DNA from: Moraxella nonliquefaciens
GTDB lineage: Bacteria; Pseudomonadota; Gammaproteobacteria; Pseudomonadales; Moraxellaceae
DNA length: 64,000 bases
Assembly: GCF_001679005.1 (NCBI RefSeq)
Contig: NZ_LXTW01000032.1
Coordinates: 434,001 to 498,000 of the forward strand
Direction: 5' to 3'
A program made the translations under genes and the position numbers. Shown here piece by piece: positions 17,767-26,709 of the stretch. The notes under the pieces were generated by a model that saw only the letters and a program-made list of their open reading frames with translations, ran no database searches and had not been told where the DNA came from. How positions within the stretch are numbered: the stretch's first letter is position 1; each line of letters opens with the position of its first letter.

Positions 17767-19218
17767 ATGAAATTATCCAATCCTACGCTGTTTCATGAAC
17801 ACGCTCTCATCAATAACACATGGCAATCTGCCAAATCCAAAAGCACCATAGACGTGTTTAACCCCTTTAATGATGAAAAAATTGGCACCATCCCTGATTT
17901 ATCCGCTGATGAAATCGCCAAAGCCATCGGTTTTGCCGATGGAGCCCAAAAGTCATGGGCAAGCCTAAGTGCCAATGAAAGAGCGATAATTTTACATCGC
18001 TGGGCGGACTTGATTGATGAAAATCGTGAAGACTTAGCCGTCATCATGACCACAGAGCAAGGCAAACCCTTAAAAGAATCTCGTGGAGAGATTGATTATG
18101 CCAACAGTTTCATCCGATTTTTCGCCGATGAAGCCAAGCGAGCATATGGCGACGTGATACCTGCCCCAAACACCAACTTACGCTATGTCGTGCTAAAACA
18201 GCCCATCGGTGTCTGTGCCAGCATCACGCCATGGAATTTTCCGTCAGCGATGATTACTCGTAAAGTCGCCCCCGCCCTGGCATCAGGATGTGTGATGGTT
18301 GTAAAACCCGACAGCCAAACGCCCTTTTCTGCCCTTGCCTTGGGTGAACTTGCCATTCAAGCGGGCATTGGCAAGGGCGTGCTACAAATCGTTACAGGGC
18401 GAGCGGATGTTATTGGGGGCATACTCAGCTCCGATGAACGCATTAAAAAACTCTCCTTTACAGGCTCTACTCAGGTTGGCAAGCTGCTGATGAAGCAATG
18501 TGCCAGCACGGTCAAAAAACTGTCCTTAGAACTTGGCGGTAACGCTCCTTTTATCGTATTTGATGATGCTGATATTGACAAAGCGGTCAAGGGTGCGATG
18601 GCATCCAAATACCGCAACGCAGGGCAGACGTGCGTGTGTGCCAACCGCATCTACGTTCATCGGACGATAAAAGATGAATTCATTGCCAAATTCGCCAAAG
18701 AAATCAATGAATTAAACATTGGCGATGGGTTGTCAGACAGTACGGACATTGGCTGTCTTATCAATGATACCGCCGTACAAAAAACCCAAAAACTGCTCCA
18801 AAATGCCCTAGATAAAGGAGCAACACTCATCACAGGAGGCAAGTCTCATCCCACACATGCACGCTGTTTCTTGCCAACCATCATCACAGACATCACAGAC
18901 GACATGGACATCGCCCACGAAGAGATTTTTGCTCCGATTGCTCCGATTTTTGTGTTTGACGATGAATCAGAAGTCATCCGCCGTGCCAATAATACCCCCT
19001 ATGGTTTGGCATCTTATTTTTATACCCAAAGCCACGCCCGAGCATGGCGAGTATCCGAAGCCTTAGAATATGGTATGGTCGCCCAAAACACAGGGCTACT
19101 ATCCACCGAAGTCGCTCCATTTGGTGGGGTCAAGCAGTCAGGGTTTGGGCGTGAAGGCTCAAAATATGGTTTGGATGAATATCTCATTACCAAATACTGG
19201 TGCATGGATGTAAGCTGA
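17767..19218 (+). CDS. gabD: NAD(P)-dependent succinate-semialdehyde dehydrogenase
   Basis: Aldehyde dehydrogenase superfamily, 483 residues, oxidising succinate semialdehyde to succinate at the end of GABA degradation. Catalytic elements are the general base in SLELGGNAPFIVFDDAD, the nucleophile Cys in GQTCVCANRIYVH and the cofactor loop FTGSTQVGKLL. The Cys-x-Cys pair in the active site is the GabD pattern. ATG 17767 is used because AAGGA lies about 5 nt upstream; an in-frame start at 17731 would add an unconserved leader. No gabT lies next to it, so the substrate is inferred from sequence alone. Confidence 0.88.
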   Translation: MKLSNPTLFHEHALINNTWQSAKSKSTIDVFNPFNDEKIGTIPDLSADEIAKAIGFADGAQKSWASLSANERAIILHRWADLIDENREDLAVIMTTEQGKPLKESRGEIDYANSFIRFFADEAKRAYGDVIPAPNTNLRYVVLKQPIGVCASITPWNFPSAMITRKVAPALASGCVMVVKPDSQTPFSALALGELAIQAGIGKGVLQIVTGRADVIGGILSSDERIKKLSFTGSTQVGKLLMKQCASTVKKLSLELGGNAPFIVFDDADIDKAVKGAMASKYRNAGQTCVCANRIYVHRTIKDEFIAKFAKEINELNIGDGLSDSTDIGCLINDTAVQKTQKLLQNALDKGATLITGGKSHPTHARCFLPTIITDITDDMDIAHEEIFAPIAPIFVFDDESEVIRRANNTPYGLASYFYTQSHARAWRVSEALEYGMVAQNTGLLSTEVAPFGGVKQSGFGREGSKYGLDEYLITKYWCMDVS

Positions 19219-19278
19219 TAAATACTAAGGCAAATGCTACTTATAATGGGCATCATCCTAAAAAACGTCACACCCAAA

Positions 19279-19307
19279 AACCGCCATTCTCTATCAAAAT
19301 GGCGGTT
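19279..19307 (-). terminator. Terminator of lolA
   Basis: AACCGCCATT (19279-19288) and AATGGCGGTT (19298-19307) form a perfect 10-bp stem. The uninterrupted T run follows only on the minus strand, so it chiefly ends lolA transcription, although it may also slow gabD read-through. Confidence 0.8.
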
Positions 19308-19348
19308 GTGTCTAAAATGGCAGTCTTAGCGTGTTCCGTCTCACTGTC

Positions 19349-19969
19349 TCACTGATTAATCACGTCCACACCCCTAGGCGGGGTAAAGCTAAACTCTTTG
19401 GCAGGAATGTTTTTATTGATATTAACATTGTTAAAATTGATTGATGTGGTCTGCCCAATACTGTCATTTAGTACCATCATGACAGGTTTACCGCCATTGA
19501 AACTGATTGACAAATCCCTAAAATTAGCCGCATTTGATTTGGGTTTTAGGACATAGTAGTTTTTGCCTTTGTTTGGCTGACTGATGCTAAAATTACGTGC
19601 AATTTGGTTGGGGTCGCCTGACAAGAGCAAGGCGGGTGTATCTGCAACCTCGCTGGTTACCGACTGTTTGGTTGCTTGTTGCAAATCTTTATCATAAATC
19701 CACATGGTATTACCATTGACCACAATGAGCTGTTCAGAGGGCGATTTGGTTTCCCAACGAAATTTATGACCACGTTCTAATGCCATGCTACCGCTAAAAC
19801 TTTGACTTCTGTCAGCTGTCTTGGTTGTTTGTGAGAAATTGGCGGTCATTGACTTAGTATTTTTAAGTAGGTTATTTAAATTGGTTACCGCTGTATCACT
19901 GGCATGGGCAGTAAAGATGGTCATGGGCAGTAAAGTTGTTAATACACCTAAGGTAATTTTTGTATTCAT
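19349..19969 (-). CDS. lolA: Outer-membrane lipoprotein carrier protein LolA
   Basis: Periplasmic chaperone that carries lipoproteins from LolCDE to LolB. The 206-residue precursor has a signal peptide (MNTKITLGVLTTLLPMTIF, then AHA before Ser-Asp). Mature parts match the LolA core: MTANFSQTTKTADRSQSFSG, then RWETKSPSEQLIVVNGNTMW and YDKDLQQAT. ATG 19969 is preferred over an in-frame TTG 15 nt upstream because it gives a normal signal peptide. It converges with gabD. Confidence 0.9.
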   Translation of the reverse strand: MNTKITLGVLTTLLPMTIFTAHASDTAVTNLNNLLKNTKSMTANFSQTTKTADRSQSFSGSMALERGHKFRWETKSPSEQLIVVNGNTMWIYDKDLQQATKQSVTSEVADTPALLLSGDPNQIARNFSISQPNKGKNYYVLKPKSNAANFRDLSISFNGGKPVMMVLNDSIGQTTSINFNNVNINKNIPAKEFSFTPPRGVDVINQ

Positions 19970-20479
19970 AACAAGTCCAAACAATAAAAAATAATTGATT
20001 TATAAAAATAAATTGGTTTAATGCTTTATTTAAATGCTTAATTTTAAAAAATCATTTATAAAAGCATCAAGACAATCTTAAAAGTGGGTTACTTATAAAG
20101 CAAGTTATTGTGCCATGTTTTTATGTTGCAATCTAGTCTAATTTTGCAAAAATTTAGAGAAAACATTGCTTCTATGTTGTTAATGATGTGGTTGATTTTT
20201 GGCTAAACTTAATCATGGCGTAATTTTTGGGCATGTCCGCTTTACTATTTACCATCAAATATTGGAGCATCTGCCAATTTAGCCAAATTTCATCATCACA
20301 GTTTCATCATCACAACAAAATCCCTGACATTTTGTCAAAATCATCAAGACAATACGTGGCATTCATGTCATTAATTTTAAATCGTTATGAATAAAGGCTG
20401 ATTATTAAGAATATTCATTGAAATTTCATCCAAATGTTGGTAACATAAATCCCTATTTTAATTTTAAAACGGTGTTTTT
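19970..20479. other. Gene-free spacer before the small RHH-like gene
   Basis: Very AT-rich 510 bp without a credible coding region on either strand. It holds the lolA promoter side, a 14-bp duplication (TTTCATCATCACAG-like, 20288-20316) and a possible promoter for the next gene: TTGAAA (20419-20424), 16 bp, TAACAT (20441-20446). Nothing else was recognised. Confidence 0.4.
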
Positions 20480-20752
20480 ATGTATCTTAATCATAACCAT
20501 ACTTTACGCCCCATCCATCTGCGTTTGACGGACGAGATTGTGGCACATTTAGAAAAAGTCAAAGGCGAACATGGTTTTGAGTGTATTCAGCCACTCATTC
20601 GTTTTTATATCCGTCAAGGGCTTGACCGTGATAATTCTGAATACTCTCTAAGTAATGACATTGCCTTTATTAATGAACTTAAAGAACAAGGCATTAGCGA
20701 GAAATTGATAGAAAAAGCCCTAGAAAACGTCTGCAAAAACGCTGACCGATAA
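20480..20752 (+). CDS. Small ribbon-helix-helix-like protein
   Basis: A 90-residue protein of unknown function. After a short basic N-terminus, RPIHLRLTDEIVAHLEKVK followed by CIQPLIRFYIRQGLDRD has the beta strand, helix and helix order of a ribbon-helix-helix DNA-binding domain (about residues 11-50). The acidic C-terminal 40 residues could dimerise or bind a partner. The gene stands alone with large spacers on both sides, so it does not look like a two-gene toxin-antitoxin unit. The DNA-binding call is an inference from pattern only. Confidence 0.5.
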   Translation: MYLNHNHTLRPIHLRLTDEIVAHLEKVKGEHGFECIQPLIRFYIRQGLDRDNSEYSLSNDIAFINELKEQGISEKLIEKALENVCKNADR

Positions 20753-20931
20753 TTTTCCAAAATATCAGACATCATCACAGACGACAGATAAATAGTTTTT
20801 AGCAGTGAATTATTGCTCATTTATGACAATATTTTTATTGTTTTAAACAAAAAATCATGGTAATATTTCACAAAACATACATACGTTTAAAACATGTCCA
20901 TATCACCCCATCTTCTGTTTATGGAGTATTG

Positions 20932-21243
20932 ATGATGAGATTACAGTCTTTATTTATCGCTTTAATTGCCACCAGCACCATACTTTTTTCCACTAACGTC
21001 TCTGCACGTGTGGGTCCTGCTTATGATGACGGTAGCTCATACGGGTATGCTTGTACTCATCATGTCAATGGGCATGTACTGCTTCGCTCAGGCCCTGGTC
21101 AAAATTATAAAGCACTCGCTCGCATGCCTAACGGCAGTGATGTTAGCATCATCGGTGAACGCACTGTTAATGGCTGGCTGTGGTATAAAATCAAGTTTGG
21201 TCGCAATATGGGCTGGGCTCGTTCGGATTATATTTGCAGATAA
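20932..21243 (+). CDS. Secreted bacterial SH3-domain protein
   Basis: About 103 residues. A signal peptide (LQSLFIALIATSTILFS, cleaved near ASARV) is followed by a bacterial SH3 domain: HVLLRSGPGQNYKALARMP, SDVSIIGERTVNGWLWYKI, then GWARSDYIC. Such domains bind peptidoglycan or periplasmic proteins. Two Cys residues (near CTHH and the C-terminal CR) could form a disulfide. GGAG is 5-8 nt before ATG 20932/20935. It precedes a secreted peptidoglycan peptidase gene by about 150 bp, so a shared cell-wall role is plausible but unproven. Confidence 0.75.
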   Translation: MMRLQSLFIALIATSTILFSTNVSARVGPAYDDGSSYGYACTHHVNGHVLLRSGPGQNYKALARMPNGSDVSIIGERTVNGWLWYKIKFGRNMGWARSDYICR

Positions 21244-21389
21244 ACAGAGATTGTATGAATGACGGGTGATACATTTGTGTGTTGCTCGTTTTACAGTTTA
21301 GCTCAACAAATTTCTTGATTTGGACGTTTGGCAATCCATAAGAATCCAACAATAATGGTGGTTTAACAATGAATGACTTAGGTAATTTT

Positions 21390-22244
21390 ATGAAAAAACG
21401 AACAAGGGATTTGGTGATTGGCATCGGACTTTTGGGTGTTGGTAGCGTTGCTGCCATTGCAACTTTTCAAAACAACCAATCAGGGTCAGGATATATCACA
21501 AACCCCAACAAAGGCACCATTACCATTAACCAACCCAACAACCCAACCGCCATCGCTGACCAAAGTGGACGCTCTTATGCAGGGTACAACCAAAGCCAAC
21601 CAGCCCATCATCAAAATCAGCCACAACAAGCGATGAATCAGAACCTCATCCATCAAGGTGATGCCCATACCATGCCAACACACCAACATGGTAATCATGG
21701 TAATACAGCAGAACAAATATGTGCCCCCGAAGCTTTAAAGGTGGGCATTAAACATTTTAGATATGACGATGCCAACACGAGCGACCTTGTACCAAGTGGT
21801 TATGGCAATGACCCAAAATTTAAGATACATCGTGCCGCCAAGCCTGCCTTACAAGAGATGATTAGGGCAGCTCGTGCTGATGGCGTTACGCTAACCCCAG
21901 GTTCCATCTTACGCACATCAAGCCGTCAAGCCCAAATCGTTGCCAACAAGAAAAAACAAGGTCAAAGTGCCAAACAGATTTATTACACCTCATCACATCC
22001 TGGATATTCTGAACATCATACAGGGCTTGCGGTAGATTTCTCACCCATCAACGACAATTTTGCCAAAACAGCAGCATACCGTTGGCTACAACAGCATGCC
22101 CATGAGTATGGCTTTTACCAAACTTTTACCCCTGATTATTCTAGATATAGTGGTGTCTCTGAGGAATCATGGCATTGGCGTTTTGAGGGTAAAAACAAGG
22201 AGTTCTCTCACATCTTCGCCGACAGTATCAACCGTCGCTGTTAA
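21390..22244 (+). CDS. M15B D-alanyl-D-alanine carboxypeptidase (VanY-like)
   Basis: A 284-residue membrane-anchored or secreted peptidase of family M15B that trims peptidoglycan peptides. An N-terminal hydrophobic segment (LVIGIGLLGVGSVAAIATF) is followed by a Gln/Asn/His-rich linker to about residue 110, then the catalytic domain. Zinc ligands and catalytic residues are in SSHPGYSEHHTGLAVDF and SEESWHWRFEG, with the preceding SILRTSSRQAQIV segment. ATG 21390 has AGG at about 7 nt; an ATG at 21369 would add seven residues. The low-complexity linker may span the periplasm. Confidence 0.88.
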   Translation: MKKRTRDLVIGIGLLGVGSVAAIATFQNNQSGSGYITNPNKGTITINQPNNPTAIADQSGRSYAGYNQSQPAHHQNQPQQAMNQNLIHQGDAHTMPTHQHGNHGNTAEQICAPEALKVGIKHFRYDDANTSDLVPSGYGNDPKFKIHRAAKPALQEMIRAARADGVTLTPGSILRTSSRQAQIVANKKKQGQSAKQIYYTSSHPGYSEHHTGLAVDFSPINDNFAKTAAYRWLQQHAHEYGFYQTFTPDYSRYSGVSEESWHWRFEGKNKEFSHIFADSINRRC

Positions 22245-22264
22245 TGATGATTTGATTTTAATTT

Positions 22265-22298
22265 ATAAATAAAGCACACTTAGGTGTGCTTTATTTAT
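22265..22298. terminator. Strong hairpin terminator
   Basis: A perfect 15-bp inverted repeat (22265-22279 with 22284-22298) has core AAAGCACAC / GTGTGCTTT around TTAG. It follows the peptidase gene by 20 bp and has A/T runs both ways. Confidence 0.85.
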
Positions 22299-22325
22299 CC
22301 AAATGATTTTCCCATCTACATGATT

Positions 22326-22381
22326 TCACCTAAGCACCTAACCTAAGCACCTAAGTATTAGCTAAGAGTATTAGCTAAGCA
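22326..22381. repeat. Two adjacent short tandem duplications
   Basis: CCTAAGCACCTAA-type and TATTAGCTAAG-type units are each duplicated side by side in the spacer between the peptidase terminator and the PHA-family gene. Confidence 0.75.
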
Positions 22382-22418
22382 TGTTGGGTTTTCTTAGTGG
22401 AGATGGCCATTGACAGCA

Positions 22419-22706
22419 TTAAGCAAAATACTTATCCAAACCTTCTTGGATGCCACTACTAATCATACCCTTAAACGGCTTTACCAAAAAGTTCAAATCC
22501 GCCTCGAATACGACCTTATCACTGTCTAAAAATGCACGTCCATCCACGCCTGATTTGGTGATATTTACTGTATCACTGTCCAACCCCTCATGGTAGGTTG
22601 CCTCAAAATCAAACTCTTGTTTGGCTTCTTCTAACCATGCTTTGGCTTTTGTGCGAGCAGTGGCAAGGTCAAAGTTATGACGCTTTTCAATACGTAAATC
22701 AGACAT
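22419..22706 (-). CDS. Polyhydroxyalkanoic-acid-system family protein
   Basis: A 95-residue protein matching the small PHA_gran_rgn family: conserved IEKRHNFDLATARTKAKAWLEE-type N-terminus (here split as RIEKRHNFDLATARTK and AKAWLEEA), FEATYHEG, and VVFEADLNFLVKPFKGMI leading into an amphipathic tail. Members are often near PHA genes but also occur in bacteria without PHA, where the role is unknown. No pha genes lie in this window. It is 56 bp downstream of dcd on the same strand and may be cotranscribed. Confidence 0.7.
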   Translation of the reverse strand: MSDLRIEKRHNFDLATARTKAKAWLEEAKQEFDFEATYHEGLDSDTVNITKSGVDGRAFLDSDKVVFEADLNFLVKPFKGMISSGIQEGLDKYFA

Positions 22707-22762
22707 AATGTTCTCTTTTTAAAATAAAGTTAAATGTTAAAATAATACAACCAAATGGTCAA

Positions 22763-23332
22763 TTAAGTTTTTGGCAAAGTTACACCCATTTGCCCTTGGT
22801 ATTTACCGCCACGGTCTTTGTAGGACGTCTCACACACTTCATCTGACTGAAAAAAAAGCATTTGTGCCACGCCCTCGCCTGCATAGATACGAGCAGGTAG
22901 GTTGGTTGTGTTACTAAACTCTAAGGTAACATGACCCTCCCATTCAGGTTCTAAGGGCGTTACATTGACGATAATGCCACAGCGAGCATAGGTAGATTTA
23001 CCCAAACAAATCGTCAACACATCACGGGGTATTTTAAAATACTCCACCGTACGAGCCAAGGCAAATGAATTGGGTGGAATGATACATTCATCACCAACAA
23101 TGTCAATAAAGCTACGTTCATCAAAATTCTTAGGGTCAACAATGGCTGAATGAACGTTGGTAAACACCTTAAATTCATTGGCACAACGAACATCATAGCC
23201 ATAGCTTGACGTACCGTAACTGACAATTTTCTCGCCATCATCGTTATGACGAATCTGACCAGGTTCAAAAGGGGCAATCATCTCATGTTCGGTCGCCATT
23301 TGGCGAATCCAGCGGTCTGACTTAATTGACAT
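22763..23332 (-). CDS. dcd: dCTP deaminase Dcd
   Basis: Homotrimeric enzyme deaminating dCTP to dUTP, feeding dTMP synthesis. 189 residues, as usual. Conserved parts are the N-terminal [26 protein letters not shown], and the active-site stretch [20 protein letters not shown] followed by [11 protein letters not shown]. The divergent neighbour nrdB serves the same dNTP pool. Confidence 0.95.
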   Translation of the reverse strand: MSIKSDRWIRQMATEHEMIAPFEPGQIRHNDDGEKIVSYGTSSYGYDVRCANEFKVFTNVHSAIVDPKNFDERSFIDIVGDECIIPPNSFALARTVEYFKIPRDVLTICLGKSTYARCGIIVNVTPLEPEWEGHVTLEFSNTTNLPARIYAGEGVAQMLFFQSDEVCETSYKDRGGKYQGQMGVTLPKT

Positions 23333-23629
23333 GTTGTTCTCTATTTATCTTATAATATTGGATGAGTAAGTGTCAAATATTATAGCAAAATTCTTGACCT
23401 TTTAAAATCAAAACACATAAAAAAAACCGCCAAATGTCAACACATTACCCCAATAGGTAATTTATCAATCGTTGTATGGCAAAACTTACCACACAAATCT
23501 TAGTGTGATGGTGATTATACAAATCAATTGAAAATCTCACAAAATCAATTCCTTATCCAAAAATTTGTCCATTCTACCAAAAAAGTCCTGCCAATTCATA
23601 AAAATTATGTTAAAATAATATGCCATAAA

Positions 23630-23676
23630 ACACATGATATAGTGATTTTATCTTAAAATAATACCATATCTAGATA
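23630..23676 (+). promoter_or_regulatory. Paired NrdR-box candidate upstream of nrdB
   Basis: ACACATGATATAGTGA (23630-23645) matches the NrdR consensus aCaCwAtATaTwGtgt at 13 of 16 positions. ATACCATATCTAGATA (23661-23676) matches about 10 of 16. Their starts are exactly 31 bp apart, the helical spacing known for tandem NrdR boxes. The pair lies in the 432-bp spacer before nrdB; the rest of that spacer is AT-rich with no gene. Confidence 0.65.
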
Positions 23677-23764
23677 AAATAATTCAATCACTTCTTTATT
23701 TATACTTATCACATACTTATCATATTTTTTCATCAAATTTGTTTAAATCATCATAGAGAGTATC

Positions 23765-24862
23765 ATGCAGTATTCTATCTTTTCTCAAACCAAAAATGAC
23801 CCCCTAAAAGAACCCATGTTTTTTGGGCAAGCGGTGAATGTTTCTCGCTATGACCAACAGCGTCATGCTGTCTTTGAACAATTGATTGAAAAGCAATTGT
23901 CATTTTTTTGGCGGCCTGAGGAGATAGATGTCAGCCGTGATAGGATTGATTTTAGTGAGTTGTCTGCCCCCGCTCAGCACATTTTTTTATCCAATTTAAA
24001 ATACCAAACTTTGCTTGACAGCATTCAAGGGCGTAGTCCCAATGCCGTGCTACTGCCCATCGTATCCCTACCTGAGCTTGAAACATGGATTGAGACATGG
24101 TCATTTAGCGAGACCATCCACAGTCGCAGTTATACGCACATCATTCGCAATATCGTTAATGACCCAAGCGTAATTTTTGATGACATTATGGACAATGAAC
24201 ATATCCTTGCCCGTGCCAAAGACATTGCTATTTATTATGATGATTTGTATGAAGCCAGTCAGTTATACAACTTGACAGGTCAAGGTGATTTGCGTGAGAT
24301 TAAAAAGAAACTGTATCTGTGTATCGTTGCGGTCAATGTCCTAGAAGCCATTCGTTTTTATGTCTCATTTGCTTGCTCATTTGCCTTTGCTGAAAATAAA
24401 GTCATGGAGGGTAATGCCAAAATCATCAAGATGATTGCTCGTGATGAGGCTTTGCACCTAAATGGCACACAACACATCATCAACCTTATGAGACATGGGC
24501 AAGATGACCCTCAAATGGCAGAGATTGCCAAAGAATGCTATGATGAAGCCATCAAGATTTTTCGTGTTGCCGCCGAGCAAGAAAAAGATTGGGCAAGCTA
24601 TCTGTTTAAAGATGGCTCTATCATCGGTCTTAATCGTGATATTTTGTGCCAATATGTTGAGTACATTACCAACACACGCATGTTAGCGATTGGTCTGCCT
24701 GCCATCTTTGACACCAAATCCAACCCCATTCCTTGGATTAATGCATGGCTATCATCTGATAATGTACAAGTTGCCCCCCAAGAAACCGAAATCACCACCT
24801 ATCTGGTCGGTCAGATTGACAGTGATTTGGATGGGGTGGATTTGGATGATTTTGAACTCTAA
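23765..24862 (+). CDS. nrdB: Class Ia ribonucleotide reductase beta subunit NrdB
   Basis: Diiron-tyrosyl radical subunit of ribonucleotide reductase, 365 residues. Features include [20 protein letters not shown] at the N-terminal side, iron ligands in [18 protein letters not shown] and [20 protein letters not shown], and [15 protein letters not shown]. It is E. coli NrdB-like. The gene for the large subunit nrdA is not adjacent and not in this window. The next gene is a YfaE-like ferredoxin. Control by NrdR is suggested by the upstream boxes. Confidence 0.94.
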   Translation: MQYSIFSQTKNDPLKEPMFFGQAVNVSRYDQQRHAVFEQLIEKQLSFFWRPEEIDVSRDRIDFSELSAPAQHIFLSNLKYQTLLDSIQGRSPNAVLLPIVSLPELETWIETWSFSETIHSRSYTHIIRNIVNDPSVIFDDIMDNEHILARAKDIAIYYDDLYEASQLYNLTGQGDLREIKKKLYLCIVAVNVLEAIRFYVSFACSFAFAENKVMEGNAKIIKMIARDEALHLNGTQHIINLMRHGQDDPQMAEIAKECYDEAIKIFRVAAEQEKDWASYLFKDGSIIGLNRDILCQYVEYITNTRMLAIGLPAIFDTKSNPIPWINAWLSSDNVQVAPQETEITTYLVGQIDSDLDGVDLDDFEL

Positions 24863-24879
24863 TAACAAAAGTATCAGCC

Positions 24880-25371
24880 ATGCCGTGGATTTTTACAGAC
24901 GAAATGCGTTTTTATTTACATGAAGGCGAAAGTTTGCTTGATGGCATGTTACGCACCGAGCATAAAGATGTGCGTTATATGTGTCAACAGGGCTTTTGTG
25001 GGGCGTGCAAAATGCGTGTCAAAGCAGCAACAGAGTATCCCAAAACCAAACAAATCCCTTTGGCACACTTAGATGATGATGAGGTACTGGCTTGCTGTTG
25101 TATGCCCACAGGTACGATGGTTGTCAGCTATGATGCGGACAAATCGGATACGCCGTGTCAATATCAACATAAAAATGAGAGATGGCATTTACAAAAAACA
25201 GCCATCATCACTCGTCAGATTTTCAGTCAAACCCATCACGAATGGATTGTTCATGTTCATAAAGTAGAGGCAGCACCGTGCCAACAATCCACGCACGCCG
25301 ATAACCTTGTAAACCCTCTGACAGTACGTGTGTATCATCCACAGGCAATCCTTGATAAACGTGATACATAA
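24880..25371 (+). CDS. yfaE: 2Fe-2S ferredoxin (YfaE-like) with C-terminal tail
   Basis: A plant-type 2Fe-2S ferredoxin. Ligands are C35-x4-C40-x2-C43 (MCQQGFCGACK) and one of C72-C74 in VLACCCMPTG. By analogy with E. coli YfaE it should maintain and reduce the NrdB diiron-tyrosyl cofactor. The start is 17 bp after nrdB. The first 85 residues match the family (about 84 residues). The 78-residue tail (KSDTPCQYQHKNERWH onward) is extra, and its last 149 bp overlap the 3' end of rnd on the other strand. It may be a real extension or read-on after a lost stop. Confidence 0.8.
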   Translation: MPWIFTDEMRFYLHEGESLLDGMLRTEHKDVRYMCQQGFCGACKMRVKAATEYPKTKQIPLAHLDDDEVLACCCMPTGTMVVSYDADKSDTPCQYQHKNERWHLQKTAIITRQIFSQTHHEWIVHVHKVEAAPCQQSTHADNLVNPLTVRVYHPQAILDKRDT

Positions 25372-26476
25372 GCTCATTTATCCAGCGTCCCTTTAATAGC
25401 AGGTTGGCGGGGATGTTCAACAGACGAGCTTGGACATTGGTAGCTTCATCTAAGGCATGGCGATGTGGCTTGATTTTACTGGTGTAAATGGGGGTTTTGA
25501 TGGGCATTTGTGTTTGGGGCAAATCTTTGGCCTCTTTGATGACACGAATAATCTCAGAGCCATAACGACGTAAAACAGAGCGATTTAGTGTGGTGCGTGC
25601 CAAATCTTTCATGTTGGTTGGCAAGCTCTCAGTAATCTCACGCAAAGCCTGTTTGCCAATAATAAAACTGCGTGGTTCATTAACCGCCCGTGCCAACGAC
25701 TCTCGCCACATGGTCAAAGCTTGAAGTACTGCCAGTTGCTGTCTGGTGTAGGTTGGGGTGATATGGTCAAGATAGAGCTTATCATCGTCTAGGTGCTGAG
25801 TGTTGTAGAGTTCTTTGGCGTAAAGCGTACTGTCTTCATTAGCATAATCTAGGATTTGCCTGGCATTTAATGCTTGCACAACTGCCTGATGCAGGATGAG
25901 CAAATAACGTACGTCATTGATGGCATACAATTCTTGCTCTGGGGTGAGCGGTCTGGCAAGCCAGTTAGATTGACTTTCACCTTTATCTAGTGCCACCCCC
26001 AAAATTTCATTGACCGCTTGACTATAACCTACTTGTGGCTTGCCTGTCAGATATGCCACGCCAATTTGTACATCAAAGACGTTGGTCAAAGGGGGATTAT
26101 TGGCAAGCAGATAAAATATCCCCAAATCCTCCCCACATGCGTACCACACCATGCTTGGCACCTCGCATAGGGCTTGCCAAAACTCAGTCAAATCAAGACG
26201 TGGGGCATCCACAAGGTATATCCCTTTGCCAGTATTGACCTGCACCAATGCCAGTATTGGATAGTAGGTATTACGTTTGATAAATTCTGTATCCAAAGCG
26301 ACCACGTCCACATCGTCTATCTCATCAATGAGTTTATAAAGTTCATCATCTGTTCGCACCCACTTGCTAGGCAAATCCAGCAGAGCATGCTCATCATCAC
26401 TTAGATGAGCATAAGGGAAACTAAAATCATTGGGGTTTTTTACATCATTCATCGGTTTTTTTACATCATTCATCAT
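25223..26476 (-). CDS. rnd: Ribonuclease D
   Basis: DEDDy-type 3'-to-5' exoribonuclease for tRNA 3' maturation, about 417 residues. The Exo I motif is VALDTEFIKRNTYYP, Exo II is around YACGEDLGIFYLL, and Exo III is YAINDVRYLLILH. An HRDC domain follows (WRESLARAVNEPRSFII). ATG 26476 is chosen; the first codons contain a duplicated MNDVK-type unit from a tandem repeat, and an upstream TTG 7 codons earlier sits behind a strong GGGGGAG, so the true N-terminus may be slightly longer. The 3' end overlaps the ferredoxin gene antisense. Confidence 0.9.
   Translation of the reverse strand: MMNDVKKPMNDVKNPNDFSFPYAHLSDDEHALLDLPSKWVRTDDELYKLIDEIDDVDVVALDTEFIKRNTYYPILALVQVNTGKGIYLVDAPRLDLTEFWQALCEVPSMVWYACGEDLGIFYLLANNPPLTNVFDVQIGVAYLTGKPQVGYSQAVNEILGVALDKGESQSNWLARPLTPEQELYAINDVRYLLILHQAVVQALNARQILDYANEDSTLYAKELYNTQHLDDDKLYLDHITPTYTRQQLAVLQALTMWRESLARAVNEPRSFIIGKQALREITESLPTNMKDLARTTLNRSVLRRYGSEIIRVIKEAKDLPQTQMPIKTPIYTSKIKPHRHALDEATNVQARLLNIPANLLLKGRWINELMYHVYQGLPVDDTHVLSEGLQGYRRAWIVGTVLPLLYEHEQSIRDGFD
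26435..26476. repeat. Tandem duplication at the rnd start
   Basis: TTTTTTACATCATTCATC is duplicated across the first codons of rnd (read on the plus strand), giving the repeated Met-Asn-Asp-Val-Lys at the protein start and several alternative start codons. Confidence 0.75.
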
Positions 26477-26709
26477 TGTCTGTGTTAATCTATATATCAA
26501 AAACTCCCCCAATTTTACACCAAAGTCAGCAAAATGTGCACAATTTAATAAATGATTGATGATATTGGTTGGTTTTAGAGTGTTAAATTTTCATCATATT
26601 TCATGAAAATGTTATTAATGTTCAACATGCCCTATTAACAATTTGGGCGTATCATGTTAAGATAGACGGTAAGTCTTTATAATTTATCCAAAATAAAAGG
26701 AAAATGACA

